From a bacterium HR40 (GTDB lineage Bacteria; Pseudomonadota; Alphaproteobacteria; Geminicoccales; Geminicoccaceae), in NCBI GenBank assembly GCA_002898275.1, contig BEIQ01000002.1, forward strand, positions 186,001-250,000: a stretch of DNA of 64,000 nt, in the 5' to 3' direction. Within the stretch, counting starts at the first letter, position 1, and every line of letters begins with the position of its first letter. The translations under genes were made by a program, and so were the position numbers. The notes under the pieces are model-generated. The model saw nothing but the letters and a program-made list of their open reading frames with translations, was not told the DNA's origin and ran no database searches. Positions 52,924 through 61,703 of this stretch are shown here, one piece after another.

Positions 52924-53654
52924 CGCACCGCCTCGAGATAGAGACCGCAGGCCGGGGCCGTCGGCCCCGCCGCCCGCCGATCGCGCGCCTCCAGCACCTC
53001 GCGCACCCAGGCGATCGGTCGCCTGCCGTCGCCGACCAGGACCAAGGTCCCGACCATGTTGCGCACCTGATGGTGGAGAAAGGAGCGTGCCGCGGCTCGG
53101 ATCTCGACGACACAGCCGCGACGTTGAACGACGAGGCGGGAGAGGGTCTTGACCGGCGAGGCTGCCTGGCATTCGGCGTCGCGGAAACTCGAGAAGTCGT
53201 GCCGACCTTCGAGCAGTCTCGCTGCCTCTTGCATGTGCACGACATCGAGGGGCCGCACGACGTGCCACACCCGGCCCCGCTCGAGCACGGGCGGCGCCCG
53301 TCGGTTGAGGATGCGGTAGACATAGCGGCGCTCGATCGCCGACAAGCGGGCATGGAAGCTCCGGTCGACGACGCGCACCTCGAGGACGGCGATGGGATGG
53401 GGGCGGACGAGCGCGTTGATCGCTGCCTGAACCCGCTCGGGCGGATGGAAGCGGGCGAGATCGAAATGTGCGACCTGTCCCGTGGCGTGCACCCCGGCGT
53501 CGGTGCGGCCGGCCCCCTCGACGACCGCCGCCTCGCCCGAGAAGATCCGGATCGCCTCCTCGAGAGTGGCCTGGACGGAACGGCCGTTGGCCTGGCGTTG
53601 CCAGCCGACGAAGCCACTGCCGTCGTATTCGAGGAGAAGACGGTAGCGGGGCAT
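52860..53654 (-). CDS. truA: tRNA pseudouridine(38-40) synthase
   Basis: TruA modifies uridines 38-40 in tRNA anticodon arms. The catalytic Asp is in GAGRTDAGVHATGQ; FHARLSAIERRYVYRILNRRAPPVLERGRVWHV and VRNMVGTLVLVGDGRR are family marks. The conserved protein ends near PACGLYLEAVRYPDE, so the last 20 residues or so are an unusual tail that runs antisense into the lactonase gene. Confidence 0.95.
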   Translation of the reverse strand: MPRYRLLLEYDGSGFVGWQRQANGRSVQATLEEAIRIFSGEAAVVEGAGRTDAGVHATGQVAHFDLARFHPPERVQAAINALVRPHPIAVLEVRVVDRSFHARLSAIERRYVYRILNRRAPPVLERGRVWHVVRPLDVVHMQEAARLLEGRHDFSSFRDAECQAASPVKTLSRLVVQRRGCVVEIRAAARSFLHHQVRNMVGTLVLVGDGRRPIAWVREVLEARDRRAAGPTAPACGLYLEAVRYPDEPLSAAGACTSVASDNP

Positions 53655-53657
53655 GGC

Positions 53658-54593
53658 TCAGCCGAGCCGGCTTCCCACGGGAATCGAAAAGCCGCGCTGC
53701 AGCTCCTCGGCCGACATCGCCCGCCGCCCCTCGCGCTGGACGGTGCGGCAGGCGAGCGCATCCCTGCCGCAAGCGATGACAAGGGGCAAGGCGACGACCG
53801 TCCCCGGCTCCGCCGGGTACGGTGCCCGCACCACTTCGGCCTCGTGCACGCGGATGCGCTCGCCGCTCCAGCAGAACCAACAGCCGGGCCACGGGTCGAA
53901 GGCGCGGATCCGTCGCTCGAGCACGGCTGCTGGCTCGGCGAAGTTGAACCGTCCCTCCTCCTTCCGAATGCGGGGCGCATAGGTGGCACCCGAGGCGGGC
54001 TGCGGCCATGGGCGCAGGCGTCCCGCGACATAGCCCTCGACCACTTCGACGACATGCGCTGCGGCGACGGCGGCGAGCTCCTCGAGCAATTCCGGGGCCC
54101 GGATCCTGGGGCGAATGGGGTGCTCGAACACGGCGAGCAGCGGGCCCGTATCGATCCCTTCGTCCATGACGAAGAAGGAGACACCCGTGACCTCGTCGCC
54201 GGCCTCGATCGCCCGCTGGATCGGCGCCGCCCCGCGCCAGCGCGGCAGCTTGGAGCCGTGAATGTTGATGCAGCCCAGCCGGGGCGCTCGCAACACCGCG
54301 GCGGGCAGGATGAGCCCGTAGGCGGCAACCACCGCCAGATCGGCGCCGAGCGCCGCGAAGGCCTCGCTGGCTCCTTCCTCGCGCAGGCTTTCCGGAGTGC
54401 GGATCTCGGCGATCTGCAAACGCAGCGCCGCCTCGTGCACCGCCGTCCGGCGTTCGCCGAGGCCACGTCCGGCCGGGCGCGGGGGCTGGGTATAGACGGC
54501 GAGCGGCACGTGCCCGGCGTTCACGAGCCGTTCGAGAGCCGGCACCGCGAACGGGCCCGTGCCCATGAAGACCAAAGCCGGTCCTCGCGCCAT
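53658..54593 (-). CDS. fmt: methionyl-tRNA formyltransferase
   Basis: Fmt formylates initiator Met-tRNA. The 311-residue protein has VFMGTGPFAVPALE, YGLILPAAVL, the catalytic NIHGSKLPRWRGAAPIQRAI (Asn, His and the later Asp in DEGIDTGPLL) and a C-terminal OB fold. Lys in SKLPRWRG replaces the usual Leu. It starts just after the def stop and precedes truA by three bases, giving the common def-fmt-truA order. Confidence 0.97.
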   Translation of the reverse strand: MARGPALVFMGTGPFAVPALERLVNAGHVPLAVYTQPPRPAGRGLGERRTAVHEAALRLQIAEIRTPESLREEGASEAFAALGADLAVVAAYGLILPAAVLRAPRLGCINIHGSKLPRWRGAAPIQRAIEAGDEVTGVSFFVMDEGIDTGPLLAVFEHPIRPRIRAPELLEELAAVAAAHVVEVVEGYVAGRLRPWPQPASGATYAPRIRKEEGRFNFAEPAAVLERRIRAFDPWPGCWFCWSGERIRVHEAEVVRAPYPAEPGTVVALPLVIACGRDALACRTVQREGRRAMSAEELQRGFSIPVGSRLG

Positions 54594-54594
54594 G

Positions 54595-55107
54595 TCAGGC
54601 GCTCGCCCGAAGCCGCCGGGCCTTGGTCAGTCGCCGCAGGACCATGCTGCGTTTGAGGGGCGACAGGCGATCGATGAACAGAATGCCGTCGAGATGGTCG
54701 ATCTCGTGCTGGAGGCAGCGGGCGAGCAAACCCTCCGCCTCGAGAGACCGTTCCACTCCGCATTCGTCGAGGTAGACGACTTCGACCGCTTCCGGACGCT
54801 TCACTTCCGCGTATTGGTCGGGGAGGCTGAGGCAACCCTCCTCGGCCGCCACCAGGATCTCCGATCGCCAGGTGATGCGCGGATTGACGAGGCGGAGCGG
54901 CGCATTCTTCTGTTCGCTCACGTCGACCACCACGATCCGCTTGGACACCCCTACCTGCGGTGCCGCCAGTCCGATGCCCGGCGCCCGGTACATGGTTTCC
55001 AGCATATCGTCGAGCAGCCGCCGCACCGTATCGTCGATCCTGTCAACCGGTTCGGCGGGCCGTTTCAGGATCGGGTCGGGATATTCACGGATACGCAGGA
55101 CAGCCAT
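54595..55107 (-). CDS. def: peptide deformylase
   Basis: Def removes the N-formyl group from new proteins. The 170-residue enzyme has the three motifs GIGLAAPQVG, EGCLSLP (metal Cys) and QHEIDHLDG (two metal His and catalytic Glu). It is one base from fmt, whose product adds the formyl group. Confidence 0.98.
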   Translation of the reverse strand: MAVLRIREYPDPILKRPAEPVDRIDDTVRRLLDDMLETMYRAPGIGLAAPQVGVSKRIVVVDVSEQKNAPLRLVNPRITWRSEILVAAEEGCLSLPDQYAEVKRPEAVEVVYLDECGVERSLEAEGLLARCLQHEIDHLDGILFIDRLSPLKRSMVLRRLTKARRLRASA

Positions 55108-55129
55108 GGGAGGACCCGCTCCACCCCTG

Positions 55130-55726
55130 TCAGACGATGGGCTGGCGGGCGCGCAGCGCCGCCTCCAGCGTGCCCTCGTCGAGGTATTCGAGTTCGCCGC
55201 CCACCGGAACGCCCTGGGCGAGCCGGGTGATCCGGCAACCGAGCGGTTTCAGCCGCTCTGCGAGATAGTGTGCGGTCGTCTGGCCTTCCACGGTCGCGCC
55301 GAGACCGAGGATCACTTCCTCGACACCGCCCTCCGCCACCCGGGCGAGGAGGGCGCCAACGCCGAGCTCGTCCGGGCCCACCCGGTCGAGGGCCGAGAGG
55401 GTGCCGCCGAGGACGAAATAGACGCCACGGAACGACCCGGCACGCTCCATCGCCCAGAGATCCTCGACGTCCTCGACGACGAAGAGGATCTTCGGGTCGC
55501 GCTCGGCATCGGAGCAGACCCCGCAGGGATCGCGCACGTCGAGATTGCGGCATCGGCTGCAGCGCCGCACATGCTCGGCACAGGCCGCGAGCGTCTCGAC
55601 GAGCGGCTGCAGCAGCACTTCCGGCCGCTTCAGCATGGCGAGGGCCGCCCGCCGGGCCGAGCGCGGGCCGAGACCCGGAAGGCGCGCGAGCAGGCGAATG
55701 AGCCGTTCGATCTCGACCGCGGCCAC
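55130..55726 (-). CDS. recR: recombination mediator RecR
   Basis: RecR works with RecF and RecO in gap repair. The 198-residue protein has the helix-hairpin-helix region (LARLPGLGPRSARRAALAML), the Cys4 zinc finger (CSRCRNLDVRDPCGVCSDAERD), a Toprim domain with VVEDVEDLWAMERAG and the end VPVGGELEYLDEGTLEAAL. Start is GTG at 55726. It follows ybaB by seven bases. Confidence 0.97.
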   Translation of the reverse strand: MAAVEIERLIRLLARLPGLGPRSARRAALAMLKRPEVLLQPLVETLAACAEHVRRCSRCRNLDVRDPCGVCSDAERDPKILFVVEDVEDLWAMERAGSFRGVYFVLGGTLSALDRVGPDELGVGALLARVAEGGVEEVILGLGATVEGQTTAHYLAERLKPLGCRITRLAQGVPVGGELEYLDEGTLEAALRARQPIV

Positions 55727-55733
55727 GGCTCGC

Positions 55734-56057
55734 TCAAAACGGCAATTTCATGCCCGGAGGCAACGGCAGGCCGCCCGCGAGCCGGCTCATCTCCTCTTGG
55801 ATCTTCGCCTCGAGGCGGCTGCGGGCATCGGCGTGAGCCGCCACGACGAGGTCTTCGAGGATCTCGACCTCCTCGGGCACGAGCAGCGAGCGGTCGATCT
55901 TCACTCCTCTCAATCCGCCTTTGCCGTCGAGGGTGACCCGCACCATGCCGCCACCGGCCGTGCCCTCGACCCGCAGATCGGCGAGCTTCTCCTGCAGCTC
56001 CGCCATGCGCTGCTGCAGCTTCTGCGCTTCCTTGAGCATGTTGGCGAGGTTCTTCAT
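55734..56057 (-). CDS. ybaB: YbaB/EbfC nucleoid-associated protein
   Basis: The 107-residue DNA-binding protein matches its family at MKNLANMLKEAQKLQQRMAELQEKLADLRVEGTAGGGMVRVTLDGKGGL and at the end with the Pro/Gly-rich PPGMKLPF. It forms dimers on DNA; exact role is unclear. The start overlaps the dnaX stop by four bases (ATGA). Confidence 0.96.
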   Translation of the reverse strand: MKNLANMLKEAQKLQQRMAELQEKLADLRVEGTAGGGMVRVTLDGKGGLRGVKIDRSLLVPEEVEILEDLVVAAHADARSRLEAKIQEEMSRLAGGLPLPPGMKLPF

Positions 56058-57745
56058 CCTTCACCCGTTCGTTTGTCCTGGCTTTCCCCGAGGGGCTCGA
56101 CCTCGACGATGCGCGCCCCCGGGAATGTCGCCAAGGCTTGCCGGACGATCGGATCGGCGCGAACCGCCTCGAGCCGCGCCTGTCTTTCCGCCTGCTCTTC
56201 CTCGGCGAGGGTCGGTCGGCTGCGATCGTGACCCACGACCACGACCCAGCGCCCGCCCACTGCCCGTTCGAGAACGGCCGACAGCCGATTCGGCAAGTCC
56301 TGCACCGGGCCGGGGGAAAGCGCGAACTCCATGCGTCCGGGCTCGAAGCGGATCGGATGGACCCGCTGGCGGACGGCGGCGGCGAGGAACGGCTCCCCCA
56401 CCTCCTGGAGCAGTCGAACGAGCTCGCGCAGATCGCGCGGTGGAGACCGCTTGGGGCCCGCCTCGGCTTCGCCCGAGCCCTTCTCGGGCGCCCGCCTGCC
56501 ACCCTCCGGCGGCGACCCTTGCAGCCCGTCGAAGAGATCGCGCCCGACCGGCGTCGTCGCTTGGCGCGACGGTCTCGTTTCGCCGCGCAACATCTGGACG
56601 AGCTCGGCCGGTGGCGGGAGGTCGCTCACGCAGGCGAGACGCACGAGCAGCATCTCGCCGGCCGCCCGCGGATCGGGGGCCAAGCCGATGTCGCCGAGCC
56701 CCCGCAGCAGCATCTGCCACAGTCGTTGCAGGCGCGGATGCGACAGCTCGCCCGCGATCCGACGGGCTCGCTCGAGGCCAGCGGCATCGAGCCCGAAACT
56801 CTCGAGCGTCGACGCATCGCCGAGGAGCATCCGGGTGAGCCCGTATACGAGGTCCAAGAGATCGCGCGCGAGCGCTGCCGGATCGGCACCGCGGGCCCAG
56901 AGCTCGCCAAAGAGTGCCACCGCGGGTCCGGGTTCGCCGCGCAGGATATGCTCGAACAGCTCGAACAGCCGGCTGCGGTCGGCAAGCCCGAGCATGGCTT
57001 CGACATCGGTCACCTCGACATGACCCGCACCCGCGGTCGCCGCCTGGTCGAGCAGGGACAGGGCATCGCGCACCGATCCCTGTCCGGCACGAGCGATCAG
57101 GGCGAGGGCTCGCTCGTCCGCGCGGATGTGCTCCTGCTCGCAGATGCGGCGCAGATGTCTCGCCAGAACCTCGGTCTCGACGCGCCGCAGATCGAAGCGC
57201 TGGCAGCGCGAAACCACGGTGACGGGTACCTTGCGGACTTCCGTCGTGGCGAAGATGAACTTGACGTGCGGCGGCGGCTCCTCGACGGTCTTGAGCAGCG
57301 AGTTCCAGGCCTTTTCCGACAGCATATGGACTTCGTCGAAAATGTAGACCTTGAACCGCGAGGCGGCCGGCGCGTACTGGACCCCTTCGATGATCTCCTG
57401 GATGTCGTCCTTGCCGGTGTGGGAAGCGGCGTCGGTCTCGATGACGTCGAACGAACGTTCCTCGGCAATCGCCCGGCAGCTCGGGCACAGTCCGCAAGGC
57501 TCGACGGTCGGGCCACCGTGGCCGTCCGGGCCGGTGCAATTGAGACCGCGGGCGATGATGCGGGCGACGGTGGTCTTGCCCACGCCGCGGATCCCCGAAA
57601 GCAGAAAGGCATGGGCGATCCGCCCGCTGGCGAAGGCCTGGGTGAGGGTGCGCACCAGCGCGTCCTGCCCGATCAGCTCCGACAAGCGCTGCGGGCGGAA
57701 GGCGCGCGCCAACACGCGATAGGAGGAAGAGGAAGAGGGTGTCAC
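56054..57745 (-). CDS. dnaX: DNA polymerase III gamma/tau subunit
   Basis: DnaX is the motor of the clamp loader. The 563-residue protein has the AAA domain with SGIRGVGKTTVARIIARGLNC (Walker A), a Cys4 zinc site (CTGPDGHGGPTVEPCGLCPSC), VYIFDEVHML (Walker B), and FIFATTEVRKVPVTVVSRCQRFDLRRV. The C-terminal tau region is less conserved. The start is the GTG at 57745 after a GGAGG-like run. I see no slippery A-rich site, so a short gamma form by frameshift is unlikely. Confidence 0.96.
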   Translation of the reverse strand: MTPSSSSSYRVLARAFRPQRLSELIGQDALVRTLTQAFASGRIAHAFLLSGIRGVGKTTVARIIARGLNCTGPDGHGGPTVEPCGLCPSCRAIAEERSFDVIETDAASHTGKDDIQEIIEGVQYAPAASRFKVYIFDEVHMLSEKAWNSLLKTVEEPPPHVKFIFATTEVRKVPVTVVSRCQRFDLRRVETEVLARHLRRICEQEHIRADERALALIARAGQGSVRDALSLLDQAATAGAGHVEVTDVEAMLGLADRSRLFELFEHILRGEPGPAVALFGELWARGADPAALARDLLDLVYGLTRMLLGDASTLESFGLDAAGLERARRIAGELSHPRLQRLWQMLLRGLGDIGLAPDPRAAGEMLLVRLACVSDLPPPAELVQMLRGETRPSRQATTPVGRDLFDGLQGSPPEGGRRAPEKGSGEAEAGPKRSPPRDLRELVRLLQEVGEPFLAAAVRQRVHPIRFEPGRMEFALSPGPVQDLPNRLSAVLERAVGGRWVVVVGHDRSRPTLAEEEQAERQARLEAVRADPIVRQALATFPGARIVEVEPLGESQDKRTGEG

Positions 57746-57771
57746 GGCACCTGGCGGGTACGGTGTGCGGC

Positions 57772-57867
57772 GGAAGGCTGGTGTGCGACCCGGCACCGAC
57801 CTCGTTACGGCTGCTTCCTTCCGGACCTGACCGGGTTGGCGAGCGTGCCGTCCGCGACCAGCCTTCC
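57772..57867 (-). ncRNA. ffs: signal recognition particle 4.5S RNA
   Basis: Read on the minus strand this 96-base gene starts GGAAGGCTGGT, whose complement ACCAGCCTTCC ends it, and in the middle has the universal SRP core GGTCAGGTCCGGAAGGAAGCAGCC. The RNA pairs with Ffh for membrane protein targeting. It lies 26 bases before the dnaX start, an order often seen in alphaproteobacteria. Confidence 0.96.
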
Positions 57868-57874
57868 ATGGCGC

Positions 57875-57903
57875 AATATCGACCCGGCCGGAGGCTTGCG
57901 CAA
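57875..57903 (-). promoter_or_regulatory. candidate promoter of 4.5S RNA
   Basis: On the minus strand TTGCGC (57898-57903) and GATATT (57875-57880) have a 17-base spacer, and the -10 box ends seven bases before the first base of the folded RNA. dnaX may share it. Confidence 0.6.
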
Positions 57904-57956
57904 GGGGCGCCCCCGTGCGAACGGCGACGGACCGGGAAGGACTTGGGATCGCCGCC

Positions 57957-58850
57957 ATGCGCGCAGGACCCGAACTCCCGCTCGTCTACGATACTCTCGC
58001 CCTCGATCGCGCGGCCGAACGGCGCAACGACGAGCGATGGCTCGAGCAAAGCCGCCGCAGCCCGGCGAGCCGCGTGCTGCGCCTCGCCGGCTTGGCGGTG
58101 CCGCTGCGGCGAGAGAGCGCGGAGCCGCGGCTGCGCTACGACTCCGCCGCCGCCCTCGCCGATTTGCCGCCCGAACGCTGGATCTTCCTCGGCATGTACG
58201 AGGATGCCCCGCTGTTCGTGCGACTCGACCCTGGCGGGGCCTCCGCCCCGCCGGGCTTCGCCGAATTGCGCGAAGTGGGGGCGCTCTTGCCGCCGGCGGA
58301 AGCGGGAATCGCCGCCTGTGCCCGGGCTCTCGCCCATTGGCACTCGCGCCACCGCTTTTGTGGCGCCTGCGGCACCCCGACACGCGTCATGCAGGCCGGG
58401 CACCTGCGCCTGTGCCCGACCTGCGGCCTCGAGGTTTTCCCGCGCACCGATCCCGCGGTGATCGTCCTCGTCGAGTACGAAGATCGCGCACTGCTCGCCC
58501 GCTCGCCGCGTTTTCCGCCAGGCATGTACTCGACCCTCGCGGGCTTCGTGGAACCGGGCGAGAGCCTGGAGAGCGCGCTGCGGCGCGAGGTGTTCGAGGA
58601 GACGGGGATCGAGCTCGCCGAGGTGCGCTATCGCGCCTCGCAGCCCTGGCCGTTCCCGCAGTCCCTCATGCTCGGCTTCCGCGCGCGGGCGAGGGCGCCG
58701 GAGCTGCGCATCGATCGCGCCGAACTCGAGGACGCGCTGTGGCTCAGCCGCGCCGAGCTGCGCGAGGAGAAACGCCGCCCGGTGGTGCTGCCCCGGCCCG
58801 ACAGTATCGCCCGTTTTTTGCTCGAGGAATGGCTCGCCGAAGGCGATTAG
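57957..58850 (+). CDS. nudC: NADH pyrophosphatase NudC
   Basis: NudC hydrolyses NADH and removes NAD caps from RNA. The 297-residue protein has a central Cys4 zinc site (FCGACGTPTR and LCPTCGLEVFPR), the Nudix box GFVEPGESLESALRREVFEETG and the family mark SQPWPFPQS. The ATG at 57957 is favoured. It ends in a four-base overlap with the convergent mmcB gene. Confidence 0.95.
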   Translation: MRAGPELPLVYDTLALDRAAERRNDERWLEQSRRSPASRVLRLAGLAVPLRRESAEPRLRYDSAAALADLPPERWIFLGMYEDAPLFVRLDPGGASAPPGFAELREVGALLPPAEAGIAACARALAHWHSRHRFCGACGTPTRVMQAGHLRLCPTCGLEVFPRTDPAVIVLVEYEDRALLARSPRFPPGMYSTLAGFVEPGESLESALRREVFEETGIELAEVRYRASQPWPFPQSLMLGFRARARAPELRIDRAELEDALWLSRAELREEKRRPVVLPRPDSIARFLLEEWLAEGD

Positions 58851-59278
58851 CCGTCGTCCCTGGGATCCGCCCCATCGTTACCCTGCAACCGCCGCGCCGC
58901 CACCCTGGCGAAACGCAACAACAGCGCTCGCCTCCGCGCCGGAGCCAACGGCCGCTCTCGCGCCTCCCGCAGCCACGCCGCCTCGAAGCGGTCGGCGATC
59001 ACCACCCCCTCCTGTGGCGGCAGACAATCCACGGGAAAGCCGATGGGGACGGCAAAGGCGAAGCGGTCGGCCCAGGGCAGATACTCGCCCCACTTGTGGT
59101 CGGAACGGAAGTCTTGCAGCGTGGTCTTGATCTCGACGGCGACGAACCGGCCGCTGCGGTCGAGGGCCAGGAGATCGAGGCGCCGACCACAGGGAAGCGG
59201 GAACTCGGCGAGCGAGACGAGGCCATGGGCAGCGAGCAGCCGCTCGACCCCGCGGCGGATGTCCTCGGCGCGCAGCAT
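58847..59278 (-). CDS. mmcB: MmcB-family DNA repair protein
   Basis: The 143-residue protein has a nuclease-like fold with ALDRSGRFVAVEIKTTLQDFRSDHKWGEYLPWADRFAFAVP, where the Glu-x-Lys (EIK) is typical. MmcB in Caulobacter contributes to mitomycin C resistance. The start at 59278 (MLRAEDIRR) is well placed. A CtrA-like and partly LexA-like site lies 21 bases upstream at 59299-59313. Confidence 0.88.
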   Translation of the reverse strand: MLRAEDIRRGVERLLAAHGLVSLAEFPLPCGRRLDLLALDRSGRFVAVEIKTTLQDFRSDHKWGEYLPWADRFAFAVPIGFPVDCLPPQEGVVIADRFEAAWLREARERPLAPARRRALLLRFARVAARRLQGNDGADPRDDG

Positions 59279-59298
59279 ACTCCCCCGATGACGCGGCC

Positions 59299-59313
59299 TT
59301 AACCGTCCGTCAA
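59299..59313. promoter_or_regulatory. CtrA-like box between mmcB and the DUF2336 gene
   Basis: TTAA-CCGTCCG-TCAA fits the alphaproteobacterial CtrA site TTAA-N7-TTAA with one mismatch, and contains TTAACCG as in strong half sites. Read on the other strand, GTTG-N7-GTTA fits the alphaproteobacterial LexA box GTTC-N7-GTTC at six of eight positions. The two readings use the same bases. It lies in the 90-115 bases between two divergent genes. Confidence 0.5.
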
Positions 59314-59392
59314 CTCCCGTGCGCCACAATGGGCGACGCCGGATGGCGGAAGCGCGGCGATTGCGCGGATGGCTCTCGGGATTGGAGGGCAG

Positions 59393-60520
59393 GTGAGCAG
59401 ACGGAAGGCAGCCCTCATCGAAGCAGGGCAGGCAGCGCGGGAGCAACGGCTGGGGCTGGCCGATGTCGAGCGGCTGGCGCGCGACCGCAGCCCAGCCGTC
59501 CGTTCCGACATTGCGCGCAAGTTCGGCGCCCAGTTCGACGAATTCGCGACCGGCGAGAGCGGCGAGCTCGCGCGCGCGGTCTTGCTCCTGCTGGTCCGCG
59601 ACGTGGCGCGGGAAGTGCGCAAGGCCCTCGCCGAACAGTTGGCGACGAGCGAGAACGTGCCGGCCGACGTCGCCTCCCGCCTCGCCCGAGACGAGATCGA
59701 GATCGCTCGGCCGATCCTGGAAAATAGCCCGGTGCTGTCGGACGAGGAGCTGATCGACATCGTCCGCACCCATTCCCTCCAATACGCCCTCGCCATCGCC
59801 GGTCGCGAACGGCTCGGCGAAGCCCTCTGCGACGCGCTCGTCGATACCGGCCATGCCCCGGTGGTGGCCCGGGTCGTGGAAAATCGACGGGCCGAATTGT
59901 CCAAACGCACCCTCAAGCGAATTCTCGAGGATTTTCGCGACTGCCGAGACGTGACCGAGCGTCTCGTGCGCCGACCCGAGCTGCCCTATGAGCTCGTCGA
60001 TCAGCTGGTCTCGCTCGTCGGCGAGCGTCTCGCTTGGGACCTCGTGCGGACCCGGCGCATGACCCGCGAGGAAGCGCATCGCATCATCCAGGCGATTCGC
60101 GATCGCGTGAGCATCAGCACGGTCGCGCACGAGCATGGCGAGCGCCGGCTCGAGAGACACCTCCGCGAACGGCTGGCGGCCAACGAGCTCGGGCCGGACG
60201 AAGTGCTCGGCTTCTTGCGCGAGGGCGATATCGCGAGTCTCGAGATGGCCCTCTCGGTCATGAGCGGCATCGAGCTGCGCAAGGTGCGCAAACTCCTCTA
60301 CAGCACCGACCGGCGTCGGCTGGCGGCCCTGTGCATCGCCGCCGGTATCCCCACCCCCCATTATGCCGCCCTCAGGATGGCGTTGGAGTTGGCCGAGAGC
60401 TGCCACGCCCAAGGCGGCGAACGCACCTATTCGAGCGAAGCGCTCGATTTCGTGCGCGCCCAGTACGAGCGCCTGCGTTTGGATCCCGAAAAGGTGAAAG
60501 AGCTGCTCGACATCAACTGA
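59393..60520 (+). CDS. DUF2336 domain protein
   Basis: The 375-residue protein is a helical repeat protein of the alphaproteobacterial DUF2336 family, with HEAT-like units such as DVERLARDRSPAVRSDIARKF, LLLLVRDVAREVRKALAEQLA and a C-terminal region with TYSSEALDFVRAQYERLRL. Function is unknown; family members are often near cell-cycle or signalling genes. GTG at 59393 follows GGAGGG; an ATG at 59369 is an alternative. It converges with hemH with an eight-base overlap. Confidence 0.83.
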   Translation: MSRRKAALIEAGQAAREQRLGLADVERLARDRSPAVRSDIARKFGAQFDEFATGESGELARAVLLLLVRDVAREVRKALAEQLATSENVPADVASRLARDEIEIARPILENSPVLSDEELIDIVRTHSLQYALAIAGRERLGEALCDALVDTGHAPVVARVVENRRAELSKRTLKRILEDFRDCRDVTERLVRRPELPYELVDQLVSLVGERLAWDLVRTRRMTREEAHRIIQAIRDRVSISTVAHEHGERRLERHLRERLAANELGPDEVLGFLREGDIASLEMALSVMSGIELRKVRKLLYSTDRRRLAALCIAAGIPTPHYAALRMALELAESCHAQGGERTYSSEALDFVRAQYERLRLDPEKVKELLDIN

Positions 60521-61652
60521 GCCGGCCCGAGGGCGCGAGCGGACGACGGCATGAAGGAGCGGCGGGCTCGACAGCGCTCGAGCGCTGCCCGAGCCAACCC
60601 GCGAGCTCTTCCCGTGCGAGGGTCTCGAGCAGGTCGATGTGCCCGTCGCTGTCGTTGAGGCAGGGGATATAGGCGAATCGCTCGCCCCCGGCTTCGAGGA
60701 AGCTCTCGCGCCCGACCTCGGCGATCTCCTCGAGGGTCTCGACACAGTCGGCCACGAACGCCGGCGAGACGACGGCGATCCGCTTGACGCCACGCCGGGG
60801 CAGCTCGCGCAGCGTCGTATCGAGATAGGGCTGAAGCCACTCCTCGGAGCCAAAGCGGCTCTGGAAGACGACGAGGACGCGTTCCTCCGGAAGACCGAGC
60901 CGCTCGCGCACGAGCCGCGTGGTCTTCATGCAATGGCAGTGATACGGGTCACCGTCGCGCAGAAGGCGCACCGGCATGCCGTGGTAACTGAAGAGGATCT
61001 TTTGCGGCTCGAAGTCGAGCTGGGCGAGATGGTGGCGGATGCTTTCGGCGAGCACCTCGATGTAGCGGGGATGGTCGTAGTAGGGCGGCAAGGTGCGCAC
61101 CGCCGGCTGCCACCTCATGCGCACCTGCTGCAGGGCGGCGAACGCCCGGTCGTAGGCCGAGGCCGTGGTGGGCGAGGCGTATTGCGGATAGAGGGCCATG
61201 AGCAGGAGCCGCCGGCAGCCGTCGCGCAAAAGGCGCTCGATCACCGACGGGATCGACGGACGGCCGTAGCGCATCGCCCAGTCGACGAGAATGTCCGGAT
61301 GGCGATGCTGGAACCTCTGGGCGAGCTTCTCTGCCTGCCTGCGGGTGATGATGCGCAGCGGACTGTCGTTGCGCTCCTCGTCCCAGATGCGCCGGTAGGC
61401 GGCGCCCGAGGTGAAGGGGCGTTTGGAGAGGATGACGAGCTGCAGGAGCGGCTGCCAGAACCAGGGCGAATAGTCGATCACTCGGCGATCGGAGAGGAAC
61501 TCGCTCAGGTAGCGCCGCATCGACCAATAGTCGGGAGCATCGGGTGTGCCGAGATTGATGAGCAGCACACCGATGCGGGAAGGCGGAAGCGGCGGGTGGT
61601 CGACCCCAGCGGCGGAAGCCGGTCGGGCGGGAGCAGATGGGCTCTCGGACAC
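60513..61652 (-). CDS. hemH: ferrochelatase
   Basis: HemH inserts iron into protoporphyrin IX, the last step of heme synthesis. The 379-residue protein has GVLLINLGTPDAPDYWSMRRYLSEFLSDRRVID, the catalytic His in SYHGMPVRL, GDPYHCHCMKTTRLVRERL, FQSRFGSEEWLQPYLD and FVADCVETLEEI. The start is GTG at 61652. It is 51 bases after the Atm1-type exporter gene. Confidence 0.97.
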   Translation of the reverse strand: MSESPSAPARPASAAGVDHPPLPPSRIGVLLINLGTPDAPDYWSMRRYLSEFLSDRRVIDYSPWFWQPLLQLVILSKRPFTSGAAYRRIWDEERNDSPLRIITRRQAEKLAQRFQHRHPDILVDWAMRYGRPSIPSVIERLLRDGCRRLLLMALYPQYASPTTASAYDRAFAALQQVRMRWQPAVRTLPPYYDHPRYIEVLAESIRHHLAQLDFEPQKILFSYHGMPVRLLRDGDPYHCHCMKTTRLVRERLGLPEERVLVVFQSRFGSEEWLQPYLDTTLRELPRRGVKRIAVVSPAFVADCVETLEEIAEVGRESFLEAGGERFAYIPCLNDSDGHIDLLETLAREELAGWLGQRSSAVEPAAPSCRRPLAPSGRLS

Positions 61653-61703
61653 GCTCTCACCCTTTCGCTGCGGACCTCGTCGCAGGTGCCGGGGGCCGCC
61701 GGT

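Noticed and set aside
56054-57745. Programmed frameshift in dnaX for a gamma subunit
   Set aside because: No A-rich slippery sequence is present in the expected region.
56138-59302. Open frame of more than 1000 codons on the plus strand
   Set aside because: It is antisense to dnaX, crosses the SRP RNA and runs out of frame through nudC; it exists because stops are rare in such GC-rich DNA.
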